Source: an uncultured Allorhizobium sp. (lineage in GTDB: Bacteria > Pseudomonadota > Alphaproteobacteria > Rhizobiales > Rhizobiaceae). Taken from it: a stretch of 64,000 nt of DNA. The first letter of the stretch is position 1; the number at the start of each line of letters is the position of its first letter. Below are positions 1 through 10,208 of this stretch, piece after piece. The position numbers and the translations under genes are program-made. The stretch is taken from positions 248,001-312,000 of the forward strand of contig OY288189.1 of the NCBI GenBank assembly GCA_958439205.1. Reading direction: 5' to 3'. The notes beneath the pieces were generated by a model. That model was not told the origin of the DNA. It saw only the letters and a program-made list of their open reading frames with translations, and did no database searches.

Positions 1-439
1 GGATGCCGACCTGATGCAGAAGTTCCAACACCCGGGCACGCGCGCCATCGCCTTCAAGACCCTGATGCAATGCCAGGATCTCGCCGATCTGTCGCTCGAT
101 CGTGTGCAGCGGATTGAGCGAGGTCATCGGCTCCTGGAAGATCATCGTGATGTCGTTGCCGCGCACCGAGCGGAGCTCTGGCTCGCTGGCTGTCATCAGG
201 TCACGACCGTCAAAGAGGATCTCGCCGGAGGGGTGGCTGGCGGCGGGATAAGGCAGGAGCTTCAGGATCGAGGCGGCGGAGACGGACTTGCCCGAGCCGG
301 ACTCGCCAACCAAAGCGACGATCTCACCACGGCCAATGTCGAAAGAAACGCGGTCGACCGCCAGGCTCTCGCGACCGCCCTGGTGGAAGGAGACGGAGAG
401 ATCGCGCACGGAGAGCAGGGGCTTCATATGTTCGCTCAT
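1..439 (-). CDS. yejF: Peptide ABC transporter ATP-binding protein YejF (5' part only)
   Basis: Only the first 146 codons lie in the window; the gene runs off the left edge. The visible part is the start of the first nucleotide-binding domain of an oligopeptide-type importer ATPase, with a Walker A motif (GESGSGKS, about residues 45-52) and a Q-loop region reading [12 protein letters not shown] near residue 100. It would energise import through YejB/YejE at the inner membrane. The start ATG at 439 overlaps the yejE stop in an ATGA arrangement, so the two are probably translationally coupled. YejF proteins usually carry two fused ATPase domains, but the second one is not visible here. The Yej name comes from the ABE gene order upstream. 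Confidence 0.85.
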   Translation of the reverse strand, partial: MSEHMKPLLSVRDLSVSFHQGGRESLAVDRVSFDIGRGEIVALVGESGSGKSVSAASILKLLPYPAASHPSGEILFDGRDLMTASEPELRSVRGNDITMIFQEPMTSLNPLHTIERQIGEILALHQGLEGDGARARVLELLHQVGI

Positions 440-1572
440 CGGAAGGTCTTCCTAGGATCAAACGCATCGCGCACGGCTTCGCCGACGAAGATCAGCAGCG
501 ACAGCATGATCGACATGGTGAAGAAGGCAGTGAGGCCGAGCCAGGGGGCCTGGAGGTTGCGCTTGCCCTGGGCAATCAATTCGCCGAGCGAGGGCGAGCC
601 GGGCGGCATGCCGAAGCCGAGGAAGTCGAGCGAGGTGAGCGTTGTGATCGAGCCCGAGAGGATGAAGGGCAGGAAGGTCAAAGTCGCGACCATGGCGTTC
701 GGCAGCAGGTGGCGGAACATGATCGTCCAGTTGCCGACACCAAGGGCGCGGGCCGCATTCACATATTCGAAATTTCGCGCGCGCAGGAACTCGGCGCGAA
801 CGATGCCGACGAAGCCGACCCAGGAGAAGAGCAGCATGATGCCGAGCAGGACGAAGAAGCCGGGCGGCAGGATGGCTGCGATGATCAGCAGAATGTAGAG
901 GACCGGCATGGACGACCAGATCTCGATGAAGCGCTGCATCAGGAGATCGGTCCAGCCGCCGAAATAGCCCTGCACGGCACCGGCCGTCACCCCGATTGCG
1001 GCGGAGGCGAGCGTCAGCGCCAGACCGAAGAGGATCGAGATGCGGAAGCCGTAGATCATGCGCGCCATGACGTCGCGCGCCTGGTCGTCGGTGCCGAGCC
1101 AGTTCATGTTGCCGAGCACGCAGTTCGGGTCTTCCGCCTTCAGCGGATAGGCGGCACAACGGGTTTCCTTGTCCATCAGCCAGAAGGGCGCTGTTGGTGC
1201 CGAATGCGGCACCTCGGAATTGACCGTGCGGTAGGAATAGCGGATCGGCGGCCAGACCATCCAGCCGTTGGCATTGATCTCGTCTGAGATGAATGGCGAG
1301 CGATAATCGGTGACGGCAAGGAAGCCGCCGAATTTTTCTTCCGGATAATCGACGACCACGGGGAAGAGGATCTCGCCCTTGTAGGAGGCGATGATCGGAC
1401 GGTCATTGGCAATGAACTCGGCGAACATGCTCAAGACGAACAGGACCATGAAGATCCAGAAGGACCAGAAGCCGCGCCGGTTCGCCTTGAAGTTTTCAAG
1501 GCGGCGAGCGTTGGTAGGCTTGAGCCAGGTCTTTTTCGGCGGCGTGATGGAGGCGGTTTCGACGGTGGACAT
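436..1572 (-). CDS. yejE: Peptide ABC transporter permease YejE
   Basis: 378-residue inner-membrane permease of the oligopeptide/dipeptide importer family. After a short cytoplasmic N-terminus there is a first membrane segment near residues 33-55 and a long periplasmic insert. The C-terminal half carries the permease core, with an EAA-type loop (ARNFEYVNAARALGVG) that contacts the ATPase. The frame stays open far upstream, but that part is antisense-like and overlaps yejB. I chose the ATG at 1572 because it overlaps the yejB stop by one base (TGATG) and gives the family's normal length. It is the third gene of a minus-strand operon yejA-yejB-yejE-yejF. Confidence 0.92.
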   Translation of the reverse strand: MSTVETASITPPKKTWLKPTNARRLENFKANRRGFWSFWIFMVLFVLSMFAEFIANDRPIIASYKGEILFPVVVDYPEEKFGGFLAVTDYRSPFISDEINANGWMVWPPIRYSYRTVNSEVPHSAPTAPFWLMDKETRCAAYPLKAEDPNCVLGNMNWLGTDDQARDVMARMIYGFRISILFGLALTLASAAIGVTAGAVQGYFGGWTDLLMQRFIEIWSSMPVLYILLIIAAILPPGFFVLLGIMLLFSWVGFVGIVRAEFLRARNFEYVNAARALGVGNWTIMFRHLLPNAMVATLTFLPFILSGSITTLTSLDFLGFGMPPGSPSLGELIAQGKRNLQAPWLGLTAFFTMSIMLSLLIFVGEAVRDAFDPRKTFR

Positions 1573-2666
1573 CAGACATCCCTCCGGTCGAAATCGATGC
1601 GCGGATCGATCCACGTGTAGATCAGGTCGGAGATCAGGCCGACCACCAAGCCCATCAGCGAGAAGATGTAGAGGGTGGCGAAGACGATCGGGTAGTCGCG
1701 GTTGACGACGGCGAGATAGCCGAGGCGACCAAGGCCATCGAGCGAGAAGATGTTCTCGATCAAAAGCGAGCCGGTGAAGAAGGCGGAGATGAAGGCTGCA
1801 GGAATGCCGGCAATCACGATCAGCATGGCGTTGCGGAAGACATGGCCGTAGAGCACCTGGCGTTCGCCGAGACCCTTGGCGCGGGCGGTCACCACATACT
1901 GTTTCTTGATCTCGTCGATGAAGGAGTTCTTGGTCAGCAGCGTCGTCGTGGCGAAGGCCGAGAGCAGGAGTGCGGTCAGCGGCAAGGCGAGATGCCAGAA
2001 GTAGTCGATGATCTTCTCCCACCAGGAGAGTTCGGCGAAATTGTCGGAGGTGAGACCGCGAAGCGGGAACCAGTCGAAGAAAGATCCCCCGGCGAAAAGC
2101 ACGATCAGCAGGATGCCAAAGAGGAAGCCCGGGACGGCATAACCGATGACGATGACGCCTGATGTCCAGACATCGAAACGGGATCCGTCGGAGACTGCCT
2201 TCCTGATGCCGAGAGGGATCGAGATGGCATAGGAGATCAAGAGCACCCAAAGGCCGAGCGAGATCGACACCGGCATCTTTTCAATGATGAGATCAATGAC
2301 GGACGTGTTGCGGAAGAAGCTCTCGCCGAAATCGAAGCGAATGTAATTCCACATCATTTCGAGAAAGCGCTCGAGCGGCGGCTTGTCGAAGCCGAACTGC
2401 TTTTCGAGTTTGGCGATCAGTTCCGGATCGAGGCCCTGGGCGCCGCGATAGCGGGAACCGCCCTCCTCCGTACCGACCGACTGGTTGAGCATATCACCGC
2501 CGCCGGACAGGCGCGCATCCGCGCTGTCGCCCTGGCCGCTGAGCTGCGCGATGACCTGTTCGACCGGGCCACCGGGGGCGAACTGGATGACGATGAAGGA
2601 GATGCCCATGATGCCGATCATGGTCGGTATCATCAGCAGCAGACGCCGGAGAATATAGGCGGTCAT
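1572..2666 (-). CDS. yejB: Peptide ABC transporter permease YejB
   Basis: 364-residue permease, partner of YejE in a Yej-type importer for peptides or peptide-like compounds (E. coli YejABEF takes up microcin C). It begins with the typical [18 protein letters not shown] membrane segment. It has the long periplasmic loop of this subfamily, and an EAA-type loop ([17 protein letters not shown]) about two thirds along. The family and subunit type are clear from sequence. The substrate is inferred from the family and could be other short peptides. It is followed without a gap by yejE. Confidence 0.93.
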   Translation of the reverse strand: MTAYILRRLLLMIPTMIGIMGISFIVIQFAPGGPVEQVIAQLSGQGDSADARLSGGGDMLNQSVGTEEGGSRYRGAQGLDPELIAKLEKQFGFDKPPLERFLEMMWNYIRFDFGESFFRNTSVIDLIIEKMPVSISLGLWVLLISYAISIPLGIRKAVSDGSRFDVWTSGVIVIGYAVPGFLFGILLIVLFAGGSFFDWFPLRGLTSDNFAELSWWEKIIDYFWHLALPLTALLLSAFATTTLLTKNSFIDEIKKQYVVTARAKGLGERQVLYGHVFRNAMLIVIAGIPAAFISAFFTGSLLIENIFSLDGLGRLGYLAVVNRDYPIVFATLYIFSLMGLVVGLISDLIYTWIDPRIDFDRRDV

Positions 2667-2795
2667 GCGCGACGTCCCGCTTCAGGGTCGGGTCTCACCA
2701 TGATGTCCAAGCTCGTTTCGTCCGCCAATATCAGCCGCTCCGTTGTCCAGCGATTCGCCCCCTACATTCCTAGAGTCTCACGCTCCCGGCGCAAG

Positions 2796-2808
2796 CCCCG
2801 AGGCGGGG
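2796..2808 (-). promoter_or_regulatory. Small hairpin directly after the yejA stop codon
   Basis: CCCCG (2796-2800) and CGGGG (2804-2808) form a 5-bp stem with a 3-nt loop immediately 3' of the yejA stop, in the 142-nt gap before yejB. There is no T run, so it is not a good terminator. Hairpins at this place in importer operons can stabilise the mRNA of the binding protein relative to the permease genes; that role here is only a guess. Confidence 0.25.
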
Positions 2809-4659
2809 TTACGGGCTTTTCGCCCACCAGATCGAGGGGAAGCCGGTGCTGTAGGTCGGCAGTTCGGCCGGGTGCTCGAACTTGTCCCAGAAGGCATACC
2901 GGGCCGTGCCTCCGTAGTAGAGCGGGATGACGTAATCGTGCGACAGAAGCACGCGATCCATGGCCTTGGTGGCCGCGATCTGCTCAATCCGATCGGCGGG
3001 GAAGATGATCTTTTCAATAAGGGCGTCGACGGCCGGATCGGAAATGCCGGCGTAGTTCTGCGAGCCTTCGCGGTTCACCGATGTCGAACCCCAATAGTCG
3101 CGCTGCTCGTTGCCGGGGTTGAGCGTCTGGGCCCAGACGGTCCAGGTCATATCGTAGTCGAAGGTGCGGGTTCGATTGGTGTATTGGGAGGGATCGACCG
3201 TGCGCACGGCCATTTCCACACCGATCTTGCGCAATTGCTGCTGATAGGGAACCGCCACGACCTCCAGCTGGGGGTTGGACAGCAGGAGTTCGAAGCGGAA
3301 GGGCTGGCCGGTCTGTGAATTGACCATGGCATTGCCACGGAGCTCATAGCCTGCCTCCTTGAAGAGCTCGACGGCCTTGCGCAGATTGTCACGGGAGGCT
3401 TGGGGGGATCCGCCGACCGGATTTTTGTAGGGCGTATCGAAGACAGAGGCGGGAACCTTGTCCTTCAGGGCAGTCAGCAGTTCCAGTTCCTTGCCCTCCG
3501 GCAATCCGGAGGACTCAAGCTCCGTTCCATTGAAGAAGCTGTCGACGCGCTCATAGGCGTTATAAAAGACGGTCCGATTCAGCTCCTCGAAGTCGAGGGC
3601 ATAATTCAGCGCCTTGCGGACGCGCTGGTCTTTGAACATATCGCGGCGCATATTGGGCACCAGTGCCTGCATGACGCCCGTTGCGCGGAATGGGTTTTCG
3701 TATTCCTCTTTCTTCACGCGGCCATCCTGGGCAGCGGGGAAGTCGAAGCCGGTTGCCCAGCGGGCGGCACGTGTCTCCTGCCAGAAATCGGTGTTGCCGG
3801 AGCGGAAGGCCTCGAACTCCACGTCGCGGTCACCAAACATCGTGTAGGTGACATTGCGGAAGTTGTTGTAGCCGACGTTGACGTTGAGATCCTTGCCCCA
3901 ATAGTCGTCGCGCAGCTCGTAGCGGATCGTGGCGCCGGCCTTGAACTCAGCAATCTTGTAGGGTCCGGAGCCCATAACCGGCTCAAGCGTTGTACGTCCG
4001 ATATCTCGGGGCTTACCATCGGCGCCGTTTGCTTCCCACCAGTGTTTGGCGACGACCGGGAACTGGCCGAGGATCATCGGCAGTTCACGGTTGTTCTTCT
4101 GATCGAAGCGGAAAGTCACATCGCGGTCGCCGGTCTTTTCGGCGGAGATCACATGGCTGTAGTAGCTCATATAGAGCGGGTTCAGCTCCTTGAGCTTTTC
4201 GAAGCTGAAGATAACATCCTCGGGCTTGACCGGTTCGCCATCGGCGAAGCGCGCTTCGGCCCGGAGCCTGAACGTGGCGCTGGAGATATCTGCCGGGAAG
4301 GAGACGCCTTCTGCGAGAAGTCCGTAACCGGTCGAGATCTCGTCGCTGGTGTCCTTCAGGAGCGTATCGAAGACGGTGGCAAGGCCAGGGGCTGCCTCTC
4401 CCCTGTCGAGCACGGGATTCAACGTATCGAAGGTTCCGGTCGAGGACATGCGCAAGGTGCCGCCCTTGGGCGCCTCGGGGTTCACGTAATCGAACCGGGC
4501 AAAGCCGGGCGGATATTTGACGTCGCCGAGAATTGAAACGCCGTGGCGGAATGGCTCCGCGGGTTCCTGCGCTTGGGCGACAGTGGAGGCAATCATGGGG
4601 GCCAGCCCCAGACTGGCAATGACACCCCAAATTGCGACGCGCTTGTTCCTCAGATTCAT
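2809..4659 (-). CDS. yejA: Peptide ABC transporter substrate-binding protein YejA
   Basis: 616-residue periplasmic solute-binding protein of the SBP_bac_5 (oligopeptide-binding) family. A Sec signal peptide covers about residues 1-30, ending in the Ala-rich ASTVAQAQ. The mature protein starts with the family pattern of a 'gvs-lgdvkYPPGFARFDYVNPEAPKGG' type region. Length fits YejA (about 600). I chose the ATG at 4659 because the signal peptide starts there; an in-frame start at 4770 would add 37 non-signal residues. It captures peptides for YejB/E/F. The divergent gap to mepA (4660-4856) presumably holds its promoter, but I could not assign one. Confidence 0.92.
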   Translation of the reverse strand: MNLRNKRVAIWGVIASLGLAPMIASTVAQAQEPAEPFRHGVSILGDVKYPPGFARFDYVNPEAPKGGTLRMSSTGTFDTLNPVLDRGEAAPGLATVFDTLLKDTSDEISTGYGLLAEGVSFPADISSATFRLRAEARFADGEPVKPEDVIFSFEKLKELNPLYMSYYSHVISAEKTGDRDVTFRFDQKNNRELPMILGQFPVVAKHWWEANGADGKPRDIGRTTLEPVMGSGPYKIAEFKAGATIRYELRDDYWGKDLNVNVGYNNFRNVTYTMFGDRDVEFEAFRSGNTDFWQETRAARWATGFDFPAAQDGRVKKEEYENPFRATGVMQALVPNMRRDMFKDQRVRKALNYALDFEELNRTVFYNAYERVDSFFNGTELESSGLPEGKELELLTALKDKVPASVFDTPYKNPVGGSPQASRDNLRKAVELFKEAGYELRGNAMVNSQTGQPFRFELLLSNPQLEVVAVPYQQQLRKIGVEMAVRTVDPSQYTNRTRTFDYDMTWTVWAQTLNPGNEQRDYWGSTSVNREGSQNYAGISDPAVDALIEKIIFPADRIEQIAATKAMDRVLLSHDYVIPLYYGGTARYAFWDKFEHPAELPTYSTGFPSIWWAKSP

Positions 4660-4856
4660 CACCCGCGATCCCCTTATTCTTTTCCGTGGTTGCGAAGCAG
4701 AATAGGACAAATGGAGGCAAAATACAGACGACTGACAGAGAAGTGAGCGTGAGTGCCTCCGCAGATTCACCCCATTTCCGTTTCAGGCTAGACTGACAGG
4801 TGATTCACCCGGCACCCAGCCGAGGGGAATCCGGACAGACCGGGGACAAACAGACG

Positions 4857-5918
4857 ATGAAAAAGACCTGGGGCACCCGCCCGATCGCCACTGCCTTGAT
4901 GCTTGCGGCGGCTTTTGCGAGCGTCATCAGCGATACGGCGCTGGCCGAGGGGCGGCCGGCGAAGGAGCTTTTCGGCGGTATGGCTTTGCCGGCGAAGGCC
5001 GCGCCCTCGCCCTATGGATCCTATGCCAAGGGCTGTATCGCCGGTGCGGTCGCCATTCCGACCGATGGCCCGACATGGCAGGCGATGCGGCTTTCGCGCA
5101 ACCGTCGCTGGGGCCATCCGCAAATGATCGCGCTGCTCGAGCGCTTCTCTAGGGATGCCGTACAGCTCGGCTGGGGATCCGGCATTTTGATCGGCGACAT
5201 TTCGCAACCGCGCGGTGGACCGATGCTGTCGGGCCATGCTTCGCACCAGATCGGGCTGGATGCCGACATCTGGTTCACGCCGAAGCCGGCGAACCCGCTG
5301 TCACCGCAGCAGCGCGAGGATATGCCCTTCACCTCCATGCTGCAGAAGGACAAGTTCCTGACCGTCGATCGGCGTCTCTGGACGAACACCCATGCGCAGG
5401 TCGTCGTGCAGGCTGCGAGCTATCCGCAGGTGGAGCGCATTTTCGTCAATCCGGCGATCAAGAAGAAACTCTGCGAGACCTGGACGGGCGACCGCTCGGT
5501 GCTCGGCAAGATCCGGCCGATCTATGGCCACGACGCGCATTTCCATATCCGCATGCGCTGCCCTGATGGTGCTAGCGGCTGCAAGCCGCAGGCGGCGGTG
5601 CCGCCCGGCGACGGCTGCGACAAGTCGCTCGCCTGGTGGTTCACCCAGGAGCCCTGGGCGGCGCCGAAGAAGGATCCGAACGCCAAGCCGGCGCCGAAGC
5701 CGAGAGCCATCCAGGTTTCCGATCTGCCGAAGGCTTGCGCCATGGTCCTGGACGCTCGGGGTCCGTCGAGTGAGATGGAAGCGACCTATCAGGCGGGTGG
5801 CGGTTCAATGCCGAGCAGCACCGCCTCGGCCTTTGTCGCGCCGCAAGCGGCAGCGGGCGAGGCCTTCGAATTGCCAGCAGTCGTTCCCGTGCCCGCCGCG
5901 CGTCCCTCGGGCTGGTGA
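4857..5918 (+). CDS. mepA: Penicillin-insensitive murein endopeptidase MepA
   Basis: 353-residue exported zinc peptidase that cuts D-Ala-meso-DAP cross-links in peptidoglycan. A signal peptide covers about residues 1-30 (MKKTWGTRPIATALMLAA...). Zinc-ligand motifs of the MepA/LAS family are visible: GHASHQIGLDAD near residue 127 and GHDAHFHIRM near residue 223. The C-terminal part (after about residue 260) is Pro/Ala/Lys rich and probably unstructured. I preferred the ATG at 4857 over a start at 4800, because the signal peptide begins with MKK there. It is transcribed away from yejA. Confidence 0.9.
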   Translation: MKKTWGTRPIATALMLAAAFASVISDTALAEGRPAKELFGGMALPAKAAPSPYGSYAKGCIAGAVAIPTDGPTWQAMRLSRNRRWGHPQMIALLERFSRDAVQLGWGSGILIGDISQPRGGPMLSGHASHQIGLDADIWFTPKPANPLSPQQREDMPFTSMLQKDKFLTVDRRLWTNTHAQVVVQAASYPQVERIFVNPAIKKKLCETWTGDRSVLGKIRPIYGHDAHFHIRMRCPDGASGCKPQAAVPPGDGCDKSLAWWFTQEPWAAPKKDPNAKPAPKPRAIQVSDLPKACAMVLDARGPSSEMEATYQAGGGSMPSSTASAFVAPQAAAGEAFELPAVVPVPAARPSGW

Positions 5919-6005
5919 ACCATCGACGGCTTGACGTCTTTTCAAGTCCGGCATGCTGCGCTAGATGGGTTGATCAAATCGATTTAAATCAGCTGGGGAC
6001 CTGTC

Positions 6006-6386
6006 GTGAGCCGCACCCGTTGCATCGCCCTGATCGCGCATGACCAGAAGAAGGACGACATGGCGGAATTTGCCAGTCGTTATCAGGCCAAGCTCATGAA
6101 CTGGCGGATCGTGGCGACCGGTACGACGGGTGGGCGGATCAAGGATGCGGTTCCTGAACTCGACGTCACACGGCTCAAGAGCGGGCCGCTCGGCGGCGAC
6201 CAGCAGATCGGCGCACTGATCTCGACCGGCGAAGTGGACATGCTTGTCTTCTTCGTCGACCCCTTGACTCCCATGCCCCATGATGTGGATGTCAAGGCAT
6301 TGATGCGGCTTGCGACCGTGTACGACATTCCGATGGCGCTGAACCTCGCAACCGCCGACATCCTGATGCAGACCCTGACTGCCTAA
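6006..6386 (+). CDS. mgsA: Methylglyoxal synthase
   Basis: 126-residue cytosolic enzyme that turns dihydroxyacetone phosphate into methylglyoxal and phosphate, a bypass of lower glycolysis. It has the family signatures [10 protein letters not shown], the [13 protein letters not shown] block (catalytic Asp in GGDQQ) and the FFVDPL...PHDVDV block. The start is GTG at 6006, with a GGGGA Shine-Dalgarno-like run about seven bases upstream. It lies 29 bases before glucokinase, so both may share a transcript dealing with sugar phosphate flux. Confidence 0.95.
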   Translation: MSRTRCIALIAHDQKKDDMAEFASRYQAKLMNWRIVATGTTGGRIKDAVPELDVTRLKSGPLGGDQQIGALISTGEVDMLVFFVDPLTPMPHDVDVKALMRLATVYDIPMALNLATADILMQTLTA

Positions 6387-6415
6387 AGGCAGCGGGGCCC
6401 AAGACCGGACAGACC

Positions 6416-7456
6416 ATGGCCCAGACACATCGCGACGACCAACTCCCCTTCCCGATCCTGATCGGCGACATCGGCGGCACCAATGCCCGCTTCTCGATCC
6501 TGATCGACGAAAGCGGCGAGCGGATCAGCTTCCCCAATGTGGTCAACAAGGATTTTGCCACGATCGACGATGCGATCCGCACCTGCGTTCTGGAGACGAC
6601 GAGCCACAAGCCGCGCTCGCTGATCCTGGCGCTGGCCGGGCCGATCAAGGGCGACGAGGTGCCGCTCACCAATTGTCCCTGGGTGGTTAAGCCGAAGGTC
6701 CTGATGGCGGATCTCGGCTTTGCCGAAGTGCTGCTGCTCAATGATTTCGAGGCCCAGGCGCTTGCGGCCGCGACGCTGGAAGCGAGCGACCGGCAGAACC
6801 TTGGCTCGATCAGCGAGGCGCCGCTTGGTTCGCGCGTCGTGCTTGGTCCGGGTACCGGTCTAGGCGTTGCCGGCCTCGTCAGAGCGAGGGACATGTGGTT
6901 TCCGGTTCCGGGCGAAGGCGGGCACGTGGATGTTGGTCCACGGACTGCCCGCGATCATCAGATCTGGCCGCACCTGACGCCGGTGCGCGACCCGAATGCA
7001 GCGCTCGGGCGCATTTCCGCCGAGGAGCTTCTCTCGGGACGCGGGTTGATGAACATCTACCGTGCGCTCTGCAAGGCGGATGGCAATCTGACCCCGCGCT
7101 ATGACGAGCCCGCCGAAGTGTCGGCTGCGGGTATCTCTGGCGCAGATGCAAGGGCTGGCGAAGCGCTCAGCCTGTTTGCCACCTATCTCGGCCGGGTAGC
7201 CGGCGATCTCGCGCTGATCTTCATGGCCAAGGGTGGCGTGTTCCTGGCAGGCGGCATTTCACCAAAAATCCTGCCGGCGCTGCAGAGCGGCGAATTCCGC
7301 GCCGCCTTCGAGGACAAGGCGCCGCATCAGGCCCTGATGCACGGCATCCCGACCTTCGTCGTCACGCATCCGCAGGCCGCCCTGCATGGGCTTGCCGCGT
7401 TTGCAACCTCACCGGCTGACTTCGGTCTGGCGACCGAGGGGCGCCACTGGCGCTAA
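6416..7456 (+). CDS. glk: Glucokinase
   Basis: 346-residue cytosolic kinase that makes glucose-6-phosphate from glucose and ATP. The N-terminal phosphate-1 motif [13 protein letters not shown] and the later [12 protein letters not shown] and [10 protein letters not shown] segments are those of bacterial Glk proteins of the ROK-independent (E. coli Glk) family. The ATG at 6416 is the only sensible start. The gene is part of a plus-strand run mgsA-glk-ABC exporter-dapB-gpmA. Confidence 0.95.
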   Translation: MAQTHRDDQLPFPILIGDIGGTNARFSILIDESGERISFPNVVNKDFATIDDAIRTCVLETTSHKPRSLILALAGPIKGDEVPLTNCPWVVKPKVLMADLGFAEVLLLNDFEAQALAAATLEASDRQNLGSISEAPLGSRVVLGPGTGLGVAGLVRARDMWFPVPGEGGHVDVGPRTARDHQIWPHLTPVRDPNAALGRISAEELLSGRGLMNIYRALCKADGNLTPRYDEPAEVSAAGISGADARAGEALSLFATYLGRVAGDLALIFMAKGGVFLAGGISPKILPALQSGEFRAAFEDKAPHQALMHGIPTFVVTHPQAALHGLAAFATSPADFGLATEGRHWR

Positions 7457-7556
7457 GCGTCGAAACCGCCCGCCTATGGCCAAAGGCGCCGCGACTGGCT
7501 ATAGAGCGGCGGCGCCTGCGCGGGCGTGAAAGAGCAATCGCACAGGACATTTCTTC

Positions 7557-9356
7557 TTGGACGCCAGGAACACCGAAAGCCGCAAGACGGATATCGACAG
7601 CGTCTCCGCCATCCTCAAGCGCGTGATCGCGGAAAACGGACGCGAACACGTCAAGGGCTATGCCTTTGCCATCGTCTGCTTGCTGACGGTCGCGGCGACC
7701 ACGGCTTTTACCGCCTGGATCATGGAGGCCGTGATCAACGAGGCGTTTGCCAATCGGCGGGCCGACCTCGTCTGGATCATCTGCGGATCGATCTTCGCGG
7801 CTTTCGTCATCCGCGGCTTTGCCGGCTACGGACAGGCCGTGACGCTGTCGAAGATCGGCAACAACATCGTTGCGCGCTATCAGCGCCGACTGTTTGGCCA
7901 TCTGATGTCGCTCTCCGTCGGCTATTTCAGCGAAGCGCGCTCCGCGAGGCTGGCCGCTCAGATCAATGAGAATATCAACGGCGTTCGAGATGTCCTGAAC
8001 CTCACCGTGACCTCTCTGGCGCGCGATCTGGTGACGCTTGTTGCCCTGATCGGGGTCATGCTGTTCCAGGATCTGGTCCTGACGCTGATCGTGTTTACGG
8101 TGGCGCCGCCACTTTTGATCGGGCTGCGCTATCTTTCAAGGCGACTGCGCAGCGCGACCAAAGAGAGCATCATCCTCAATTCCCACGTTCTTGGCGCAGT
8201 CCAGGAAACCGTCCAGGGTATCGCCATCGTCAAGGCCTTCACCATGGAGGCCCAGCTGCAGGAGCGGATCCAGTCGACGATCGACCAGGCCGAATGGCGT
8301 GCCAACAAGATTGCCCAGCTGAGCGAACGCAACGGTCCGATGACGGAAACCGTGGCCGGTTTCTCGATTGCCGGCGTCATGGCCTATGCCGCTTATCAGG
8401 CGATTTATGGCGGCGTGCTTCCCGGCGCCTTCTTCTCCTTCGTCACGGCGCTTCTGCTCGCCTATGAGCCGGCCAAGCGGCTCGCGCGCCTGCAGGTGCA
8501 GATGGAGCGTGCTGCCGTCAACGCGCGCATGATCTACGAAATCCTCGACACCCAGCCGCACCAGCGCGACAAGCCGGGTGCGGCAGCACTTTCGGTGACG
8601 GATGCCCGGATCGAATTCCGCGACGTGACCTTTGCCTATGGCGCCAACCCGCCTGTGCTGCGCAAGCTGAACTTCACGGCCGAGGGTGGCAAGACGACGG
8701 CTCTGGTGGGTCCTTCCGGCGCCGGCAAGTCGACCGTCATCACGCTCGTTCCGCGCTTCTATGATCCGGCCAGCGGCGAAATCCTGATCGACGGGCAGAA
8801 TATTGCCGACGTGACGAAGTCGTCGCTCCGCCAGCATCTCGCCTATGTCTCGCAGCAGCCTTATCTCTTCGAAGGCTCGATCCGCGACAACATCCGCTAT
8901 GGCCGCCCCGAGGCGACTGATGCCGAGATCGAGGACGCAGCGCGGCTGGCGAATGCGCATGACTTCATTCTCGCGCAGCCGCAGGGCTATGACACCCCCG
9001 TCGGCGAAAACGGCGTGACGCTCTCCGGTGGTCAGCGGCAGCGGCTGTCGATTGCACGCGCTCTGGTGCGCAATGCGCCGATCCTGCTGCTCGACGAAGC
9101 GACGTCAGCGCTCGACACGGAATCGGAAGCGGCTGTGCAGCAGGCGCTGGACGCTGCCATGGCAGGACGCACCGTCATCGTCATCGCGCACCGCCTGTCG
9201 ACCGTCGTCAATGCCGACAAGATCATCGTCATGCAGGCGGGCGAAGTGGCCGAGGAAGGCACGCATCAGAGCCTTGCACAGCAGCCGGGCGGTCTTTACG
9301 CTCGACTCAACAACCTGCAGGCCGCGCCCAACGGCCCGCTCAGCATTCAGGAATAG
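7557..9356 (+). CDS. ABC exporter, fused membrane and ATPase domains (MsbA-like)
   Basis: 599-residue half-transporter. The N-terminal ABC_membrane domain has about six membrane segments in residues 30-320. The C-terminal ATPase domain has Walker A GPSGAGKST (about residue 384), signature LSGGQRQR (about 488), Walker B ILLLDEATSALD (about 505) and H-loop IVIAHRLST. It would act as a homodimer in the inner membrane. Similarity of layout to MsbA suggests lipid or drug export, but substrate cannot be read from sequence. The start is TTG at 7557, with AGGA about ten bases upstream; no in-frame ATG lies near. It ends seven bases before dapB. Confidence 0.88.
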   Translation: MDARNTESRKTDIDSVSAILKRVIAENGREHVKGYAFAIVCLLTVAATTAFTAWIMEAVINEAFANRRADLVWIICGSIFAAFVIRGFAGYGQAVTLSKIGNNIVARYQRRLFGHLMSLSVGYFSEARSARLAAQINENINGVRDVLNLTVTSLARDLVTLVALIGVMLFQDLVLTLIVFTVAPPLLIGLRYLSRRLRSATKESIILNSHVLGAVQETVQGIAIVKAFTMEAQLQERIQSTIDQAEWRANKIAQLSERNGPMTETVAGFSIAGVMAYAAYQAIYGGVLPGAFFSFVTALLLAYEPAKRLARLQVQMERAAVNARMIYEILDTQPHQRDKPGAAALSVTDARIEFRDVTFAYGANPPVLRKLNFTAEGGKTTALVGPSGAGKSTVITLVPRFYDPASGEILIDGQNIADVTKSSLRQHLAYVSQQPYLFEGSIRDNIRYGRPEATDAEIEDAARLANAHDFILAQPQGYDTPVGENGVTLSGGQRQRLSIARALVRNAPILLLDEATSALDTESEAAVQQALDAAMAGRTVIVIAHRLSTVVNADKIIVMQAGEVAEEGTHQSLAQQPGGLYARLNNLQAAPNGPLSIQE

Positions 9357-9362
9357 ACCCGC

Positions 9363-10187
9363 ATGGATACGCCCATGAAGCTCGTCGTCGTCGGTGCCGC
9401 CGGTCGCATGGGCAAGACGCTGATCAAACTGATCAGCGAGACAGAGGGCGTTGTGCTGCATGCGGCGGTCGAACGGGCAGGATCTGCCGTTGTCAGACAG
9501 GATGCCGGCGAACTGGCAGGCGTGCCGAAGCTTGGCGTTGCCGTCACCGACGATCCGCTGGCGGCTTTCGTGCATGCGGATGGCGTGATCGATTTTACCA
9601 CGCCGGCTTCGACCGTCGAATTCGCATCCCTCGCAGCACAGGCGCGCATCGTGCATGTGATCGGCACCACCGGCTGCCTGCAGGAGCATGAGGAGAAGAT
9701 CGACGCGGCAGCAAGGCATGCGCGGGTCGTGAAGTCCGGTAACATGAGCCTCGGCGTCAACCTGCTCTCGGTTTTGATCAAGCAGGCGGCGCGCGCGCTC
9801 GATGCCGCCGGCTGGGATATCGAAGTGCTCGAAATGCACCACAAGCACAAGGTCGACGCACCCTCCGGTACGGCACTGCTGCTTGGCGAAGCCGCGGCGG
9901 AAGGCCGTGGTATTTCACTTGCGGAAAATTCCGTACGCGTGCGCGACGGCCATACCGGACCGCGCGACGAAGGCTCGATCGGCTTTGCCACGCTCCGCGG
10001 CGGCTCCGTGATCGGCGAGCACTCCGTGCTGTTTGCCAGCGAAGGCGAGATGGTCACCCTGTCTCACAGCGCGACCGACCGTTCGCTCTTTGCTCGTGGT
10101 GCGCTGAAGGCCGCCACCTGGGCCCGGGACAAGAAGCCCGGCCGCTATACCATGCTCGACGTGCTCGGGCTCAACTCCACCCCCTGA
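9363..10187 (+). CDS. dapB: 4-hydroxy-tetrahydrodipicolinate reductase
   Basis: 274-residue cytosolic enzyme of the diaminopimelate/lysine pathway, reducing the dapA product with NAD(P)H. The dinucleotide-binding motif [11 protein letters not shown] is at residues 9-19. The family block [15 protein letters not shown], holding the catalytic His and Lys, is near residue 158. The start is ATG at 9363, with a second ATG four codons in that is also possible. It supplies meso-DAP for the cell wall and lysine. It follows the ABC exporter by six bases. Confidence 0.96.
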   Translation: MDTPMKLVVVGAAGRMGKTLIKLISETEGVVLHAAVERAGSAVVRQDAGELAGVPKLGVAVTDDPLAAFVHADGVIDFTTPASTVEFASLAAQARIVHVIGTTGCLQEHEEKIDAAARHARVVKSGNMSLGVNLLSVLIKQAARALDAAGWDIEVLEMHHKHKVDAPSGTALLLGEAAAEGRGISLAENSVRVRDGHTGPRDEGSIGFATLRGGSVIGEHSVLFASEGEMVTLSHSATDRSLFARGALKAATWARDKKPGRYTMLDVLGLNSTP

Positions 10188-10208
10188 TCGTCAAGAGAGG
10201 AATTGTCG

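Noticed and set aside
1573..2250. N-terminal extension of the yejE frame
   Set aside because: It overlaps yejB on the same strand and encodes an Arg/Leu/His-rich sequence without membrane pattern. The ATG at 1572 gives the normal length.
7441..7556. Possible riboswitch or leader between glk and the ABC exporter
   Set aside because: Only a short GGCGCC-rich palindrome is present, with no known riboswitch core.
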